This document shows, in pieces, positions 1-5,566 of a DNA stretch of 5,996 bases (positions are counted from its first letter, which is position 1; every line of letters begins with the position of its first letter). Under the pieces are notes generated by a model. It made no database searches. It was not told the origin of the DNA and saw only the letters and a program-made list of their open reading frames with translations. Source of the stretch: an uncultured Sutterella sp. (GTDB lineage: Bacteria; Pseudomonadota; Gammaproteobacteria; Burkholderiales; Burkholderiaceae_F); the NCBI GenBank assembly GCA_900770335.1, contig CAAGKD010000003.1:1-5996 (forward strand). Reading direction: 5' to 3'. The position numbers and the translations under genes were made by a program.

Positions 1-2
1 CG

Positions 3-236
3 GCCCTGCGGGCCCTCAGAAGCGCCGGCTGGCGGCTCGTCATGGTCTCCAACCAGGACGGCCTCGGCACGAAGTCATTCCCGAGGAAGCATTTCGAGGG
101 GCCGCACAACCTGATGATGCAGATCCTCGAGAGCCAGGGCGCGCACTTCGACGACGTCCTCATCTGCCCGCACATGCCCGGCGAGGGCTGCGCCTGCCGC
201 AAGCCCGCGACGGGGCTCGCCAAGGCCTACCTTTAG
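3..236 (+). CDS. hisB: HisB N-terminal histidinol-phosphatase part, 5'-partial, ends at an in-frame amber codon
   Basis: This is the N-terminal (HAD-type histidinol-phosphate phosphatase) part of bifunctional HisB, which removes phosphate from L-histidinol phosphate in the cytoplasm. The frame is open from the left edge, so the true start and the catalytic DxDxT motif lie outside the window; about 40 residues are missing by comparison with E. coli HisB. Visible signatures are SNQDGLGT (HAD motif II region), GPHNLMMQ, and the zinc-binding loop ICPHMPGEGCACRKP with its Cys-His-Cys-Cys set intact. The reading stops at TAG 234-236, at the position of Ala in the E. coli sequence YLAEQAMD; the homologous sequence resumes in the same frame on the next codon (EGGLDKSNSYVIGDRPTD). 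The fragment alone would lack the motif with the late catalytic Asp (GDRPTD), so it should not be an active phosphatase. It may be a nonsense mutation, a sequencing error or a read-through site. Family assignment is firm; functional status is open. Confidence 0.85.
   Translation, partial: ALRALRSAGWRLVMVSNQDGLGTKSFPRKHFEGPHNLMMQILESQGAHFDDVLICPHMPGEGCACRKPATGLAKAYL
234..236 (+). other. In-frame TAG inside hisB
   Basis: The TAG lies in the same frame as clear HisB homology on both sides (…GLAKAYL before, EGGLDKSNSYVIGD after), with no gained or lost base. A single C-to-T change from CAG (Gln) would explain it. The stops of the other genes here are TGA (hisB, hisH, hisF, hisIE and the two minus-strand genes checked) or TAA (hisA), so the window itself neither shows nor excludes TAG as a sense codon elsewhere in the genome. 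Confidence 0.85.
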
Positions 237-266
237 GAAGGCGGCCTTGACAAGTCGAACAGCTAC

Positions 267-968
267 GTGATCGGCGATCGGCCGACCGACCTCGAGCTCG
301 CCCGCAACATGGGGCTCAAGGGCATCCGCGTCGGTCCCGAGGGCGAGTCGTGGGAGGCGCTCGCCCGGCGGCTGCTCGCCACGGCCGGCCCCGCGGACCG
401 CCATGCGCTCGTCAGGCGCAGGACGCGCGAAACCGACATCACGGTCGAGGTTTGGCTCGACCGCCGGGGCGAGAGCCGCATCAGCACCGGAATCGGGTTC
501 TTCGACCACATGCTCGACCAGATCGCCGTCCACGGCGGCATCCGCCTCAACATCGAGGCCCGGGGCGACCTTGAGGTCGACGACCACCACACGGTCGAGG
601 ACGTGGGGCTCGCCCTGGGCGAGGCGCTGCGCCAGGCCCTGGGCGACAAGCGCGGCATCCGCCGCTTCGGGTTCCTGCTGCCGATGGACGAGTCGCTCTG
701 CCGGTGCGCGCTCGACATCTCCGGCCGCCCTTGGCTCACGTTCCGGGCGCGCTTCGCGCACCGCCGCGTCGGCGACCTCTCGACGGAGATGATCGAGCAC
801 TTCTTCCGCTCGCTCGCGATGTCGATGGGGCTCACGCTCAACCTGCGCGCCAAGGGCGCCAACGACCACCACGTCGCCGAGAGCCTCTTCAAGGCGTTCG
901 GACGGAGCCTGAGGGACGCCGTCCGGATCGAGGGCTCGGACCTTCCCTCCTCGAAGGGAGTGCTCTGA
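267..968 (+). CDS. hisB: HisB C-terminal part: imidazoleglycerol-phosphate dehydratase (in frame with the upstream fragment)
   Basis: This is the rest of bifunctional HisB. It contains the end of the phosphatase domain (VIGDRPTDLELARNMGL) and then the whole imidazoleglycerol-phosphate dehydratase domain, which converts IGP to imidazole-acetol phosphate. Dehydratase hallmarks are GFFDHMLDQIAVHGG, the metal-binding motif DDHHTVED, STEMIEHFFRSLA and the second motif NDHHVAESLFKAFGR; the C-terminus SSKGVL matches enteric HisB. Homology actually begins at 237, straight after the TAG. The start given (GTG 267) is only the first plausible initiator and has no Shine-Dalgarno; ATG 309 is another. Neither looks like an evolved start, so an originally single gene spanning both parts is the better reading. 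The stop at 966-968 lies one base before hisH, whose Shine-Dalgarno sits in this gene. The dehydratase domain looks intact and could work if translated by re-initiation or read-through. Confidence 0.9.
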   Translation: MIGDRPTDLELARNMGLKGIRVGPEGESWEALARRLLATAGPADRHALVRRRTRETDITVEVWLDRRGESRISTGIGFFDHMLDQIAVHGGIRLNIEARGDLEVDDHHTVEDVGLALGEALRQALGDKRGIRRFGFLLPMDESLCRCALDISGRPWLTFRARFAHRRVGDLSTEMIEHFFRSLAMSMGLTLNLRAKGANDHHVAESLFKAFGRSLRDAVRIEGSDLPSSKGVL

Positions 969-969
969 C

Positions 970-1578
970 ATGCGCGCGATCATCATTGACACGAGCTGCG
1001 CGAACCTCCTCTCGCTCGCCGCCTGCGTGCGCCGCCTCGGGGTCGAGCCCGAGGTGCCGCGCTCGCCCGCCGCGATCCGCGCCGCGGACCGCATCTTTCT
1101 GCCCGGCGTCGGCACGGCCCGCGCGGCGATGGACTCGATCCATGCGCTCGGCTTGGCCGAGGTCATCCGCGCCGCAACGCAGCCCGTTCTCGGGATATGC
1201 CTAGGCGAGCAGATCCTCGGCATCCGGAGCGAGGAGACGGGAGGCGTCGAGCTCCTCGGCATCGTCCCGGGCGAGGTGCGCGAGCTTCGCACGGGCGGGC
1301 TCCCGCTGCCGCACATGGGCTGGAACCGCGTGACGCCGGACCTTTCGCACCCGACCGCCCGCATGCTCTTCGAGGGCATCGCCCCGGGCGAATGGTTCTA
1401 CTTCGTCCACAGCTACGCGATGCCCGCGGGCCCGGCCACGATCGCGGCCGCGACCTACGGCGAGCCCTTCTCGGCGGCCGTCGCGAAGGACAACTTCATG
1501 GGCGTGCAGTTCCACCCCGAGCGCTCGGGGCGCGCGGGCGCGCGCCTCATCGCGAACTTTCTCGGAGCCGCAAAATGA
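970..1578 (+). CDS. hisH: Imidazole glycerol phosphate synthase, glutamine amidotransferase subunit HisH
   Basis: HisH hydrolyses glutamine and passes ammonia to HisF in the cytoplasmic IGP synthase heterodimer, at the branch between histidine and purine synthesis (AICAR). The 202-residue protein has the usual class I amidotransferase layout: PGVGTA oxyanion-strand region near residues 45-50, nucleophile Cys77 in GICLG, and His182/Glu184 in QFHPERSG. PLPHMGWNRV and FYFVHSYAMP are typical of enteric HisH. The start ATG 970 is one base after the hisB stop and is preceded by AAGGGAG with a spacing of about 9. Its stop TGA overlaps the ATG of hisA (ATGA, 1575-1578), which fits translational coupling. 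Nothing looks damaged. Confidence 0.97.
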   Translation: MRAIIIDTSCANLLSLAACVRRLGVEPEVPRSPAAIRAADRIFLPGVGTARAAMDSIHALGLAEVIRAATQPVLGICLGEQILGIRSEETGGVELLGIVPGEVRELRTGGLPLPHMGWNRVTPDLSHPTARMLFEGIAPGEWFYFVHSYAMPAGPATIAAATYGEPFSAAVAKDNFMGVQFHPERSGRAGARLIANFLGAAK

Positions 1579-2312
1579 TCATCCCCGCCATCGATCTTCT
1601 TGACGGGCGCGTCGTGCGCCTGCACCAGGGCGACTACGGCGCCTCGCGCGACTACGGCGACGAAGCGCTCGAGCGGCTCCTCGCCTACGAGCGCGCGGGC
1701 GCGGCGCTCCTGCACATCGTCGACCTCACGGGCGCGAAGGACCCGGCCCGAAGGCAGATTCCCCTTCTCACCCGCCTGCTCGCGGCTCTCTCGGTCCCCG
1801 TCCAGACGGGCGGCGGCGTGAGGACCCGCGAGGACGTCAGGGCGCTCCTTGACGCGGGGGCCGCGCGCGTCGTCGTGGGCTCGACCGCCGTCAGAAAGTC
1901 CGCCGAGGTGAAGGCCTGGATGCGCGAGTTCGGCGCGGACCGGATCGTCCTCGCGCTTGACGTCCGGATCGGCGCGGACGCCGTCCCCCGCATCGCCGTG
2001 AGCGGCTGGCAGGAGGACTCGGGCGTCGCGATCGGAGAGCTCATGCGCGAGTACCTCGAGTCGGGCCTCAGGCACGTCCTCTGCACGGACATCTCGCGCG
2101 ACGGCACGCTCGCCGGCCCCAACGCGGCGCTCTACCGGACGCTCTCTTCGGAATTCCCCGAGGTTGGCGTCCAGGCCTCGGGCGGCATCGGCAGCCTCAC
2201 GGACATCCGCGGGCTCTCCGGAACGGGCGTGGCCGGCGTCATCGTCGGCCGAGCGCTTCTTGAAGGCAGATTCACGGCGAAGGAGGCCATCGAATGCTCG
2301 CCAAACGCATAA
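1575..2312 (+). CDS. hisA: Phosphoribosylformimino-5-aminoimidazole carboxamide ribotide isomerase HisA
   Basis: HisA is a (beta/alpha)8-barrel that performs the Amadori isomerisation of ProFAR to PRFAR, the substrate of HisHF. The 245-residue product begins MIIPAIDLLDG, with catalytic Asp7, and has the second catalytic Asp129 in LALDVRI. Phosphate-binding glycine segments are visible (QTGGGVRT near 78-84, ASGGIGS near 201-207, VGRALLEG near 224-231), and LTGAKDP and CTDISRDGTLAGPN are classic HisA segments. ATG 1575 was chosen because it gives the family N-terminus and has GGAG 7 bases upstream; the same frame is open further upstream, but that part is only a shadow of hisH. The gene overlaps hisH by 4 bases and hisF by 19. 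Confidence 0.97.
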   Translation: MIIPAIDLLDGRVVRLHQGDYGASRDYGDEALERLLAYERAGAALLHIVDLTGAKDPARRQIPLLTRLLAALSVPVQTGGGVRTREDVRALLDAGAARVVVGSTAVRKSAEVKAWMREFGADRIVLALDVRIGADAVPRIAVSGWQEDSGVAIGELMREYLESGLRHVLCTDISRDGTLAGPNAALYRTLSSEFPEVGVQASGGIGSLTDIRGLSGTGVAGVIVGRALLEGRFTAKEAIECSPNA

Positions 2313-3067
2313 TTCCGTGCCTTGACGTCCGCGACGGCGTCGTCGTCAAGGGCGTGCAGTTCCGCAACCACGAGGTGATGGGCGACATCGTCCCGCTCGC
2401 GCGGCGCTACGCCGAGGAGGGCGCGGACGAACTGGTCTTTTACGACATCACCGCCTCGTCGGACGGCCGCACCGTCGACAAGAGCTGGATCTCGCGCGTC
2501 GCCGAGGCGATCGACATCCCGTTCTGCGTCGCGGGCGGCATCCGCTCGGTCGAGGACGCCGGCAGGCTCCTCGCCTTCGGCGCCGACAAGATCTCGATCA
2601 ACTCCCCTGCGCTCGCGGACCCCGAGCTCATCACGCGCCTCGCGGACCGCTACGGCGTGCAGTGCGTCGTCGTGGGCGTCGACACCTGGCGCGACGAGGC
2701 GGGCGAATGCTGGGTCAACCAGTTCACCGGCGATGAGAAGAAGACCCGCCGCACAGAGTGGCGCACGCTCGACTGGGTGCAGGAGGTCCAGCGCCGGGGC
2801 GCGGGCGAGATCGTCCTCAACATGATGAATCAGGACGGCGTTCGCCGGGGCTACGACATCGAGCAGCTCCGCGCGGTGCGCTCGGTCTGCCGGGTGCCCC
2901 TCATCGCGAGCGGCGGGGCGGGCGAGATGAGCCACTTCCTCGACGCCTTCCGCGAGGCTCGCGTCGACGGCGCGCTCGCCGCATCCGTCTTCCACAAGAA
3001 AATCATCAACATCTCTGAACTCAAGCAATATCTCGCCGAAAACGGCGTCGAGGTGCGCACATGCTGA
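2294..3067 (+). CDS. hisF: Imidazole glycerol phosphate synthase, cyclase subunit HisF
   Basis: HisF is the cyclase half of IGP synthase. It uses ammonia from HisH to turn PRFAR into IGP and AICAR. The 257-residue barrel begins MLAKRIIPCLDVRDG and has the two catalytic aspartates at Asp11 and Asp130 (VVVGVD). Phosphate-binding segments are CVAGGIRS near 78-85 and IASGGAGEM. NMMNQDGV and ALAASVFHK are diagnostic of HisF. The start ATG 2294 has a near-perfect AAGGAGG at 2280-2286, inside hisA. The 19-base overlap with hisA has the same arrangement as in E. coli, as recalled. It overlaps hisIE by 7 bases. The gene is complete. Confidence 0.98.
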   Translation: MLAKRIIPCLDVRDGVVVKGVQFRNHEVMGDIVPLARRYAEEGADELVFYDITASSDGRTVDKSWISRVAEAIDIPFCVAGGIRSVEDAGRLLAFGADKISINSPALADPELITRLADRYGVQCVVVGVDTWRDEAGECWVNQFTGDEKKTRRTEWRTLDWVQEVQRRGAGEIVLNMMNQDGVRRGYDIEQLRAVRSVCRVPLIASGGAGEMSHFLDAFREARVDGALAASVFHKKIINISELKQYLAENGVEVRTC

Positions 3068-3702
3068 CCGAAAAAGAAATCAACGAACTCGACTGGGAGA
3101 AGACCGGCGGCCTCATCCCAGCGATCATCCAGGACGCGACGAGCGGGCGCGTGCTCATGCTCGGCTACGTCAATCGCGAGTCCCTCGCCGTGACGATGCA
3201 GACGCGCCGCGTCACCTTCTTCTCGCGCAGCAAGGGGCGGCTCTGGACCAAGGGCGAGACCTCGGGGAACTTCCTCAACCTCGTCGACGTCGCCGCGGAC
3301 TGCGACCGCGACACGCTCCTCTTTCTCGTGAACGCCGAGGGGCCGGCGTGCCACCTCGGCACGACGAGCTGCTTCGGCGACCTGCAGCCGAAGTGGGAGT
3401 TCCTGCGCGAGCTCGAACTCATCCTCGGCTCGAGGAAGCACGCCGATCCGAAGAGCTCCTACACCGCGCACCTCTACGCGCGCGGCACGAAGCGCATCGC
3501 CCAGAAGGTGGGCGAGGAAGGCGTCGAGACGGCCCTCGCCGCCACGGTCCATGACCGCGAGGAGCTCAAGAACGAGGCCGCCGACCTCGTCTACCACCTT
3601 CTCGTCCTTCTCCAGGACCAGGACCTCGAGCTCGCCGACGTGATCGACATCCTGCGCGCGCGCCACAGCGCCCGAGAGGCGGGCGAGCCGCCGCGGTTCT
3701 GA
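3061..3702 (+). CDS. hisI: Bifunctional phosphoribosyl-AMP cyclohydrolase / phosphoribosyl-ATP pyrophosphatase HisIE
   Basis: This 213-residue fusion carries out the second and third steps of histidine synthesis. Residues about 1-110 form the cyclohydrolase domain (HisI): QDATSGRVLMLGYVN, the metal-binding DCDRD (80-84), and cysteines 97 and 104 in CHLGTTSCFG. Residues about 111-203 form the pyrophosphohydrolase domain (HisE), with the MazG-like signature KVGEEGVET (149-157) followed by ELKNEAADLVYHLLVLL (168-184). The start ATG 3061 lies within the last codons of hisF (ATGCTGA overlap) and has GAGG about 7 bases upstream. It is the last his gene; the strong inverted repeat at 3753 follows 50 bases after the stop. 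The fused form is usual in Enterobacteria and relatives, whereas many Betaproteobacteria have separate hisI and hisE. Confidence 0.97.
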   Translation: MLTEKEINELDWEKTGGLIPAIIQDATSGRVLMLGYVNRESLAVTMQTRRVTFFSRSKGRLWTKGETSGNFLNLVDVAADCDRDTLLFLVNAEGPACHLGTTSCFGDLQPKWEFLRELELILGSRKHADPKSSYTAHLYARGTKRIAQKVGEEGVETALAATVHDREELKNEAADLVYHLLVLLQDQDLELADVIDILRARHSAREAGEPPRF

Positions 3703-3713
3703 CGGCCGGCCGG

Positions 3714-3746
3714 ACGTCCGACGAGCGTCCGATGAACGTCCGAAGC
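3714..3746. repeat. Three tandem 11-bp repeats after hisIE
   Basis: Three consecutive 11-base units share CGTCCGA at 3715, 3726 and 3737, with only the last bases of each unit varying. They follow the palindromes GGCCGGCC (3704-3711) and CGGACGTCCG (3711-3720). The 11-base period puts each copy near the same face of the helix. They lie in the spacer between convergent genes, so a promoter role is unlikely; they may simply be a small tandem duplication. Confidence 0.6.
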
Positions 3747-3752
3747 GCAAGA

Positions 3753-3782
3753 GGCTCCGGCGGAGATCATTCCGCCGGAGCC
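3753..3782. terminator. Perfect 12-bp inverted repeat, probable bidirectional terminator
   Basis: GGCTCCGGCGGA (3753-3764) is exactly complementary to 3771-3782, with a 6-base loop GATCAT. It lies between the end of the his operon (+) and the end of the membrane-protein gene (-), where a shared terminator is expected. The run after the stem on the + strand is only CCTCTC and on the - strand TCTTGC, so the U-tract is weak on both sides. Termination is therefore inferred from the stem and its position. Confidence 0.75.
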
Positions 3783-3829
3783 CCTCTCATGTCCGGCGCC
3801 CCCGAAGCGCGGAGGCGGACCGAAGCGCG

Positions 3830-4369
3830 TCAGTCGCGCGGGAGCCTGCCGATCTCGCGGCGCATGAATCCCATGAAAATGACGTTGACGATGACCGAGG
3901 GGGCTGCCGCGTAGAAGAAGAACACCGCGGCGGGATAGTCAAGAAGGTAGTCCCCGGCGATGAGCGGGTTCATGACGGCCGTCGTCGCGTCGACGCCGAC
4001 CGCGAAGAGAAAGCAGAACCCGAAGGAGAACGCGTACTGCCCGAGGATCATCGTGACGATGCGGCCGTCCGGAACGTTCTTCGCCTTCGGGTGGCGGTCC
4101 TTCTCGCGCACGAGCATCGGAATCTCCCTCACGGGAAACCAGAGCCCGAGGAAAAGCACGATGAAGAGCAGGCCGAACGTGAAGGCGAGGGACCCGAGCC
4201 CCTGCGTCGCGACGTCCGCCGCGAGCCTTCCCTTGAGAACGAACCCCATGGCGAAGCCCGCGAAGCTCGCGATGAGCGAGGCGAGCTTGACCGCCTCCAT
4301 CACGAGGCCTGCGTAGCCGGTCTTGATCTCCTCGGGATCCTCGACCTTGATGATGTTCTTGAGGGCCAT
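3830..4369 (-). CDS. Four-helix integral membrane protein of unknown function
   Basis: I do not recognise this 179-residue protein. It has a short charged N-terminus (MALKNIIKVEDPEEIKTG), then four hydrophobic stretches at about 22-45, 58-80, 104-127 and 146-169, and a basic C-terminal end (MRREIGRLPRD). The loop between helices 2 and 3 is long and charged (REIPMLVREKDRHPKAK, 81-97); that loop and both termini are likely to be on the cytoplasmic side. ATG 4369 was chosen because GAAAGG lies 5 bases upstream; the frame stays open to an ATG at 4441, but the extra 24 residues come from a GC-rich hexamer repeat and look like leader. It converges on hisIE and lies 325 bases downstream of the exporter gene on the same strand, too far to assume one operon. 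No catalytic motif is evident. Confidence 0.8.
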   Translation of the reverse strand: MALKNIIKVEDPEEIKTGYAGLVMEAVKLASLIASFAGFAMGFVLKGRLAADVATQGLGSLAFTFGLLFIVLFLGLWFPVREIPMLVREKDRHPKAKNVPDGRIVTMILGQYAFSFGFCFLFAVGVDATTAVMNPLIAGDYLLDYPAAVFFFYAAAPSVIVNVIFMGFMRREIGRLPRD

Positions 4370-4400
4370 GTGCCTTTCTCCCTTCCTCTTCGTCCTTGTC

Positions 4401-4423
4401 GCGCCGGCGCCGGCGCCGGCGCC
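4401..4423. repeat. Short GCGCCG hexamer repeat in the leader of the membrane-protein gene
   Basis: There are three perfect GCGCCG units followed by GCGCC. The repeat lies 32-54 bases upstream of the chosen ATG of the four-helix membrane protein. Read in that gene's frame it would give alternating Gly-Ala, which supports treating it as non-coding leader. Confidence 0.6.
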
Positions 4424-4694
4424 CGTGTCTTTTCCCTGCATGGCCGGCGCTCCGCGGGCTCTTCCCCCGACGGCGCCGATCTTGAGCGCCCCCTCCCGCG
4501 CAAGCCTCAGGGCTGCTCCGGAAAGGGGTGCGACATCTTAGCAAAGCGCCCTGCGCAGCCCGGGCCGCGAAAGGCGCTTCAGAGGACCGCGCGGACGATT
4601 CCGTGCGCGCGATCAGCGCCGGACGGCGCCTTTGCGCAGGACGACCGGCCGGAGGCCGGGAGCCGGGCGCGGACGCAGTCCGGTTCAGGCGGAA
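4424..4694. other. Intergenic stretch without a gene, palindrome-rich
   Basis: No convincing coding sequence is seen on either strand; open frames here lack ribosome sites and recognisable protein. It holds a 7-bp inverted repeat, AAGCGCC (4544-4550) with GGCGCTT (4573-4579), enclosing the near-perfect palindrome GCAGCCCGGGCCGC (4555-4568), and a hairpin GCGCC/GGCGC around 4616-4629. A minus-strand TAAGAT at about 4535-4540 could be a -10 element for the membrane-protein gene, but no -35 matches. No RNA gene was recognised. Confidence 0.5.
4645..4659 (-). terminator. Possible terminator hairpin after the exporter gene
   Basis: CCGGCC-GGA-GGCCGG is a perfect 6-bp stem with a 3-base loop, 36 bases beyond the stop of the GDT1-family gene. 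The minus-strand sequence after it (TCGTCC) has no U-run, so it is at best a weak intrinsic terminator. Confidence 0.35.
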
Positions 4695-5273
4695 TCAGAC
4701 GTTGAGATAGGCGAGAATCGCAAGGATGAAGAACACCGCCGCGGCGATCTTGCGCATGAGCGGCATGGAGATCTTCTCGGCGAGCTTGTTGCCCACGAAG
4801 ACGGCCGGAGCGTCAGCGATCATCATGCCGAGCGTCGTGCCGCAGATCACCCAGAGGGCGGAGGCGGGCTCGCGGGCGGCGAGGGCCACCGTGGCGAGCT
4901 GCGTCTTGTCGCCCATCTCCGCGAGGAAGAAGAGGACCACGGTCGTGCCGAAGACGCCGAAGCGCTTCAGGCGGTCGTTCGACTCGTCCTCGTCCATCTT
5001 GTCCGGCACGAGGATCCAGACGCCCATCGCGATGAAGGACACGATGAGGATCCAGCGCAGGATGTCGGGATTGATGAAGCTCGCGAGCGTCGCGCCCATG
5101 GCGCCGGCGACGGCGTGGTTGAGCAGGGTCGCGACGAGGATGCCGACGATGATCGGCACGGGCTTGCGAAAGCGCGCGGCGAGGAAGATCGCGAGCAGCA
5201 TCGTCTTGTCGCCGATCTCAGCGGCGGTGACGACGCCCGTGGAGAGCAGGACGGTCTGGAGAATGTCAAACAT
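4695..5273 (-). CDS. TMEM165/GDT1 (UPF0016) family cation exporter, probably Mn2+ efflux
   Basis: This 192-residue inner-membrane protein has the internal repeat that defines the family. The signature E-x-G-D-K-T occurs twice, exactly 100 residues apart: Glu19-Asp22-Thr24 in AEIGDKTMLLAIFLAARF and Glu119-Asp122-Thr124 in AEMGDKTQLATVALAAR. Six helices are expected at about 3-29, 38-62, 69-89, 108-131, 138-163 and 172-190, with an acidic loop (PDKMDEDESND) between the halves. Family members export Mn2+ (for example MneA and Mnx) or move Ca2+/Mn2+ against protons. The Mn riboswitch upstream supports manganese. The start ATG 5273 gives the usual family N-terminus but has no Shine-Dalgarno. GTG 5345, in the same frame, has GGAGGA 5 bases before it and would add a basic, Pro-rich extension of 24 residues. 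The start is therefore uncertain; family and function class are firm. Confidence 0.93.
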   Translation of the reverse strand: MFDILQTVLLSTGVVTAAEIGDKTMLLAIFLAARFRKPVPIIVGILVATLLNHAVAGAMGATLASFINPDILRWILIVSFIAMGVWILVPDKMDEDESNDRLKRFGVFGTTVVLFFLAEMGDKTQLATVALAAREPASALWVICGTTLGMMIADAPAVFVGNKLAEKISMPLMRKIAAAVFFILAILAYLNV

Positions 5274-5339
5274 CTTTGGGGTCGTGAACGGCGCTGGCGG
5301 CGGTCGGTTGAACCTGAAACGGCGCTTGAGGCTCTCCTG

Positions 5340-5372
5340 CCGCACGCCGTTCCTCCAGGAAGGTTCATGCGG
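5340..5372 (-). promoter_or_regulatory. Possible expression platform: hairpin over GGAGGA ribosome site and GTG
   Basis: In the minus-strand transcript UUCC (5361-5358) pairs with GGAA (5353-5350), with CC/GG continuing past a bulge, so that GGAGGA (5356-5351) lies in the loop and stem. An outer stem CCGCA (5372-5368) with UGCGG (5344-5340) would also take in part of the GTG at 5345-5343. CCGCA can instead pair with UGCGG at 5386-5382, which is part of the riboswitch P1 stem. These pairings are mutually exclusive, as in a translational switch. They were found by eye, with no energy calculation. Confidence 0.45.
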
Positions 5373-5381
5373 AAAGCCGCG

Positions 5382-5549
5382 CCGCAGGTCTTGCCGATGC
5401 CGTCGCGGAGAAGGGTCTCGTCCGTCCATGACGCATCCTGCCGCCATGGAATGCTGTCGGGCGTTTCGATGCGCCTCTTCGCTTCCCAAGCGTGTTGACG
5501 GCAGGCGGGCTGCGGACGACTGCCGCGGCCCCTGGCTACTCCCCTGTGG
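5382..5549 (-). promoter_or_regulatory. yybP-ykoY family manganese riboswitch
   Basis: The minus-strand leader of the GDT1-family gene has the hallmark sequences of this class: GGGGAGUAGC (5544-5535), GUCAACA (5499-5493) and GGCAAGACC (5395-5387). Supporting helices are P1, CCACAGG (5549-5543) with CCUGCGG (5388-5382) with one mismatch; CGGCAG (5525-5520) with CUGCCG (5504-5499); hairpin CGCUU-GGG-AAGCG (5492-5480); and UCCAUG (5450-5445) with CAUGGA (5430-5425). The class binds Mn2+ and typically turns on exporter genes, including UPF0016 members. The interval between the GUCAACA element and GGCAAGACC is long, making the aptamer about 168 bases. A second similar motif, GACGAGACC (5422-5414), lies within it; I prefer the 5395 motif because it gives the better P1. 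Confidence 0.85.
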
Positions 5550-5560
5550 GGTGATCGGTG

Positions 5561-5566
5561 ATTTTA
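5561..5566 (-). promoter_or_regulatory. Possible -10 element for the riboswitch transcript
   Basis: TAAAAT on the minus strand would start transcription about 5-10 bases before the P1 stem of the riboswitch, which is a sensible place. The sequence around it is markedly more AT-rich than the rest. At 17-base spacing the -35 would be CACACA, a poor match, so the call rests on position and the -10 alone. Confidence 0.35.

Noticed and set aside
75..1379. Long minus-strand open frame (434 codons) opposite hisB and hisH
   Set aside because: It is an antisense shadow in GC-rich DNA: Arg-, Ala- and Glu-rich with no recognisable domain, and it lies opposite genes with clear homology.
1197..1574. Upstream extension of the hisA frame
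   Set aside because: It is an open frame within hisH; HisA homology begins exactly at ATG 1575, which has its own Shine-Dalgarno.
5414..5422. GACGAGACC as the 3' conserved element of the riboswitch
   Set aside because: GGCAAGACC at 5395-5387 matches the conserved element better and gives a 6-of-7 P1 stem with 5549-5543; the first motif gives only a short stem. It is kept as a possible alternative.
5274..5489. Exporter start at ATG 5489
   Set aside because: It lies inside the riboswitch aptamer; the encoded residues have no family similarity. Only 5273 and 5345 remain as credible starts.
4632..5498. Plus-strand open frame of 288 codons opposite the exporter gene
   Set aside because: It is rich in His, Glu, Asp and Arg and is the complement of a membrane protein with firm family motifs. 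It has no ribosome site and also runs across the riboswitch.
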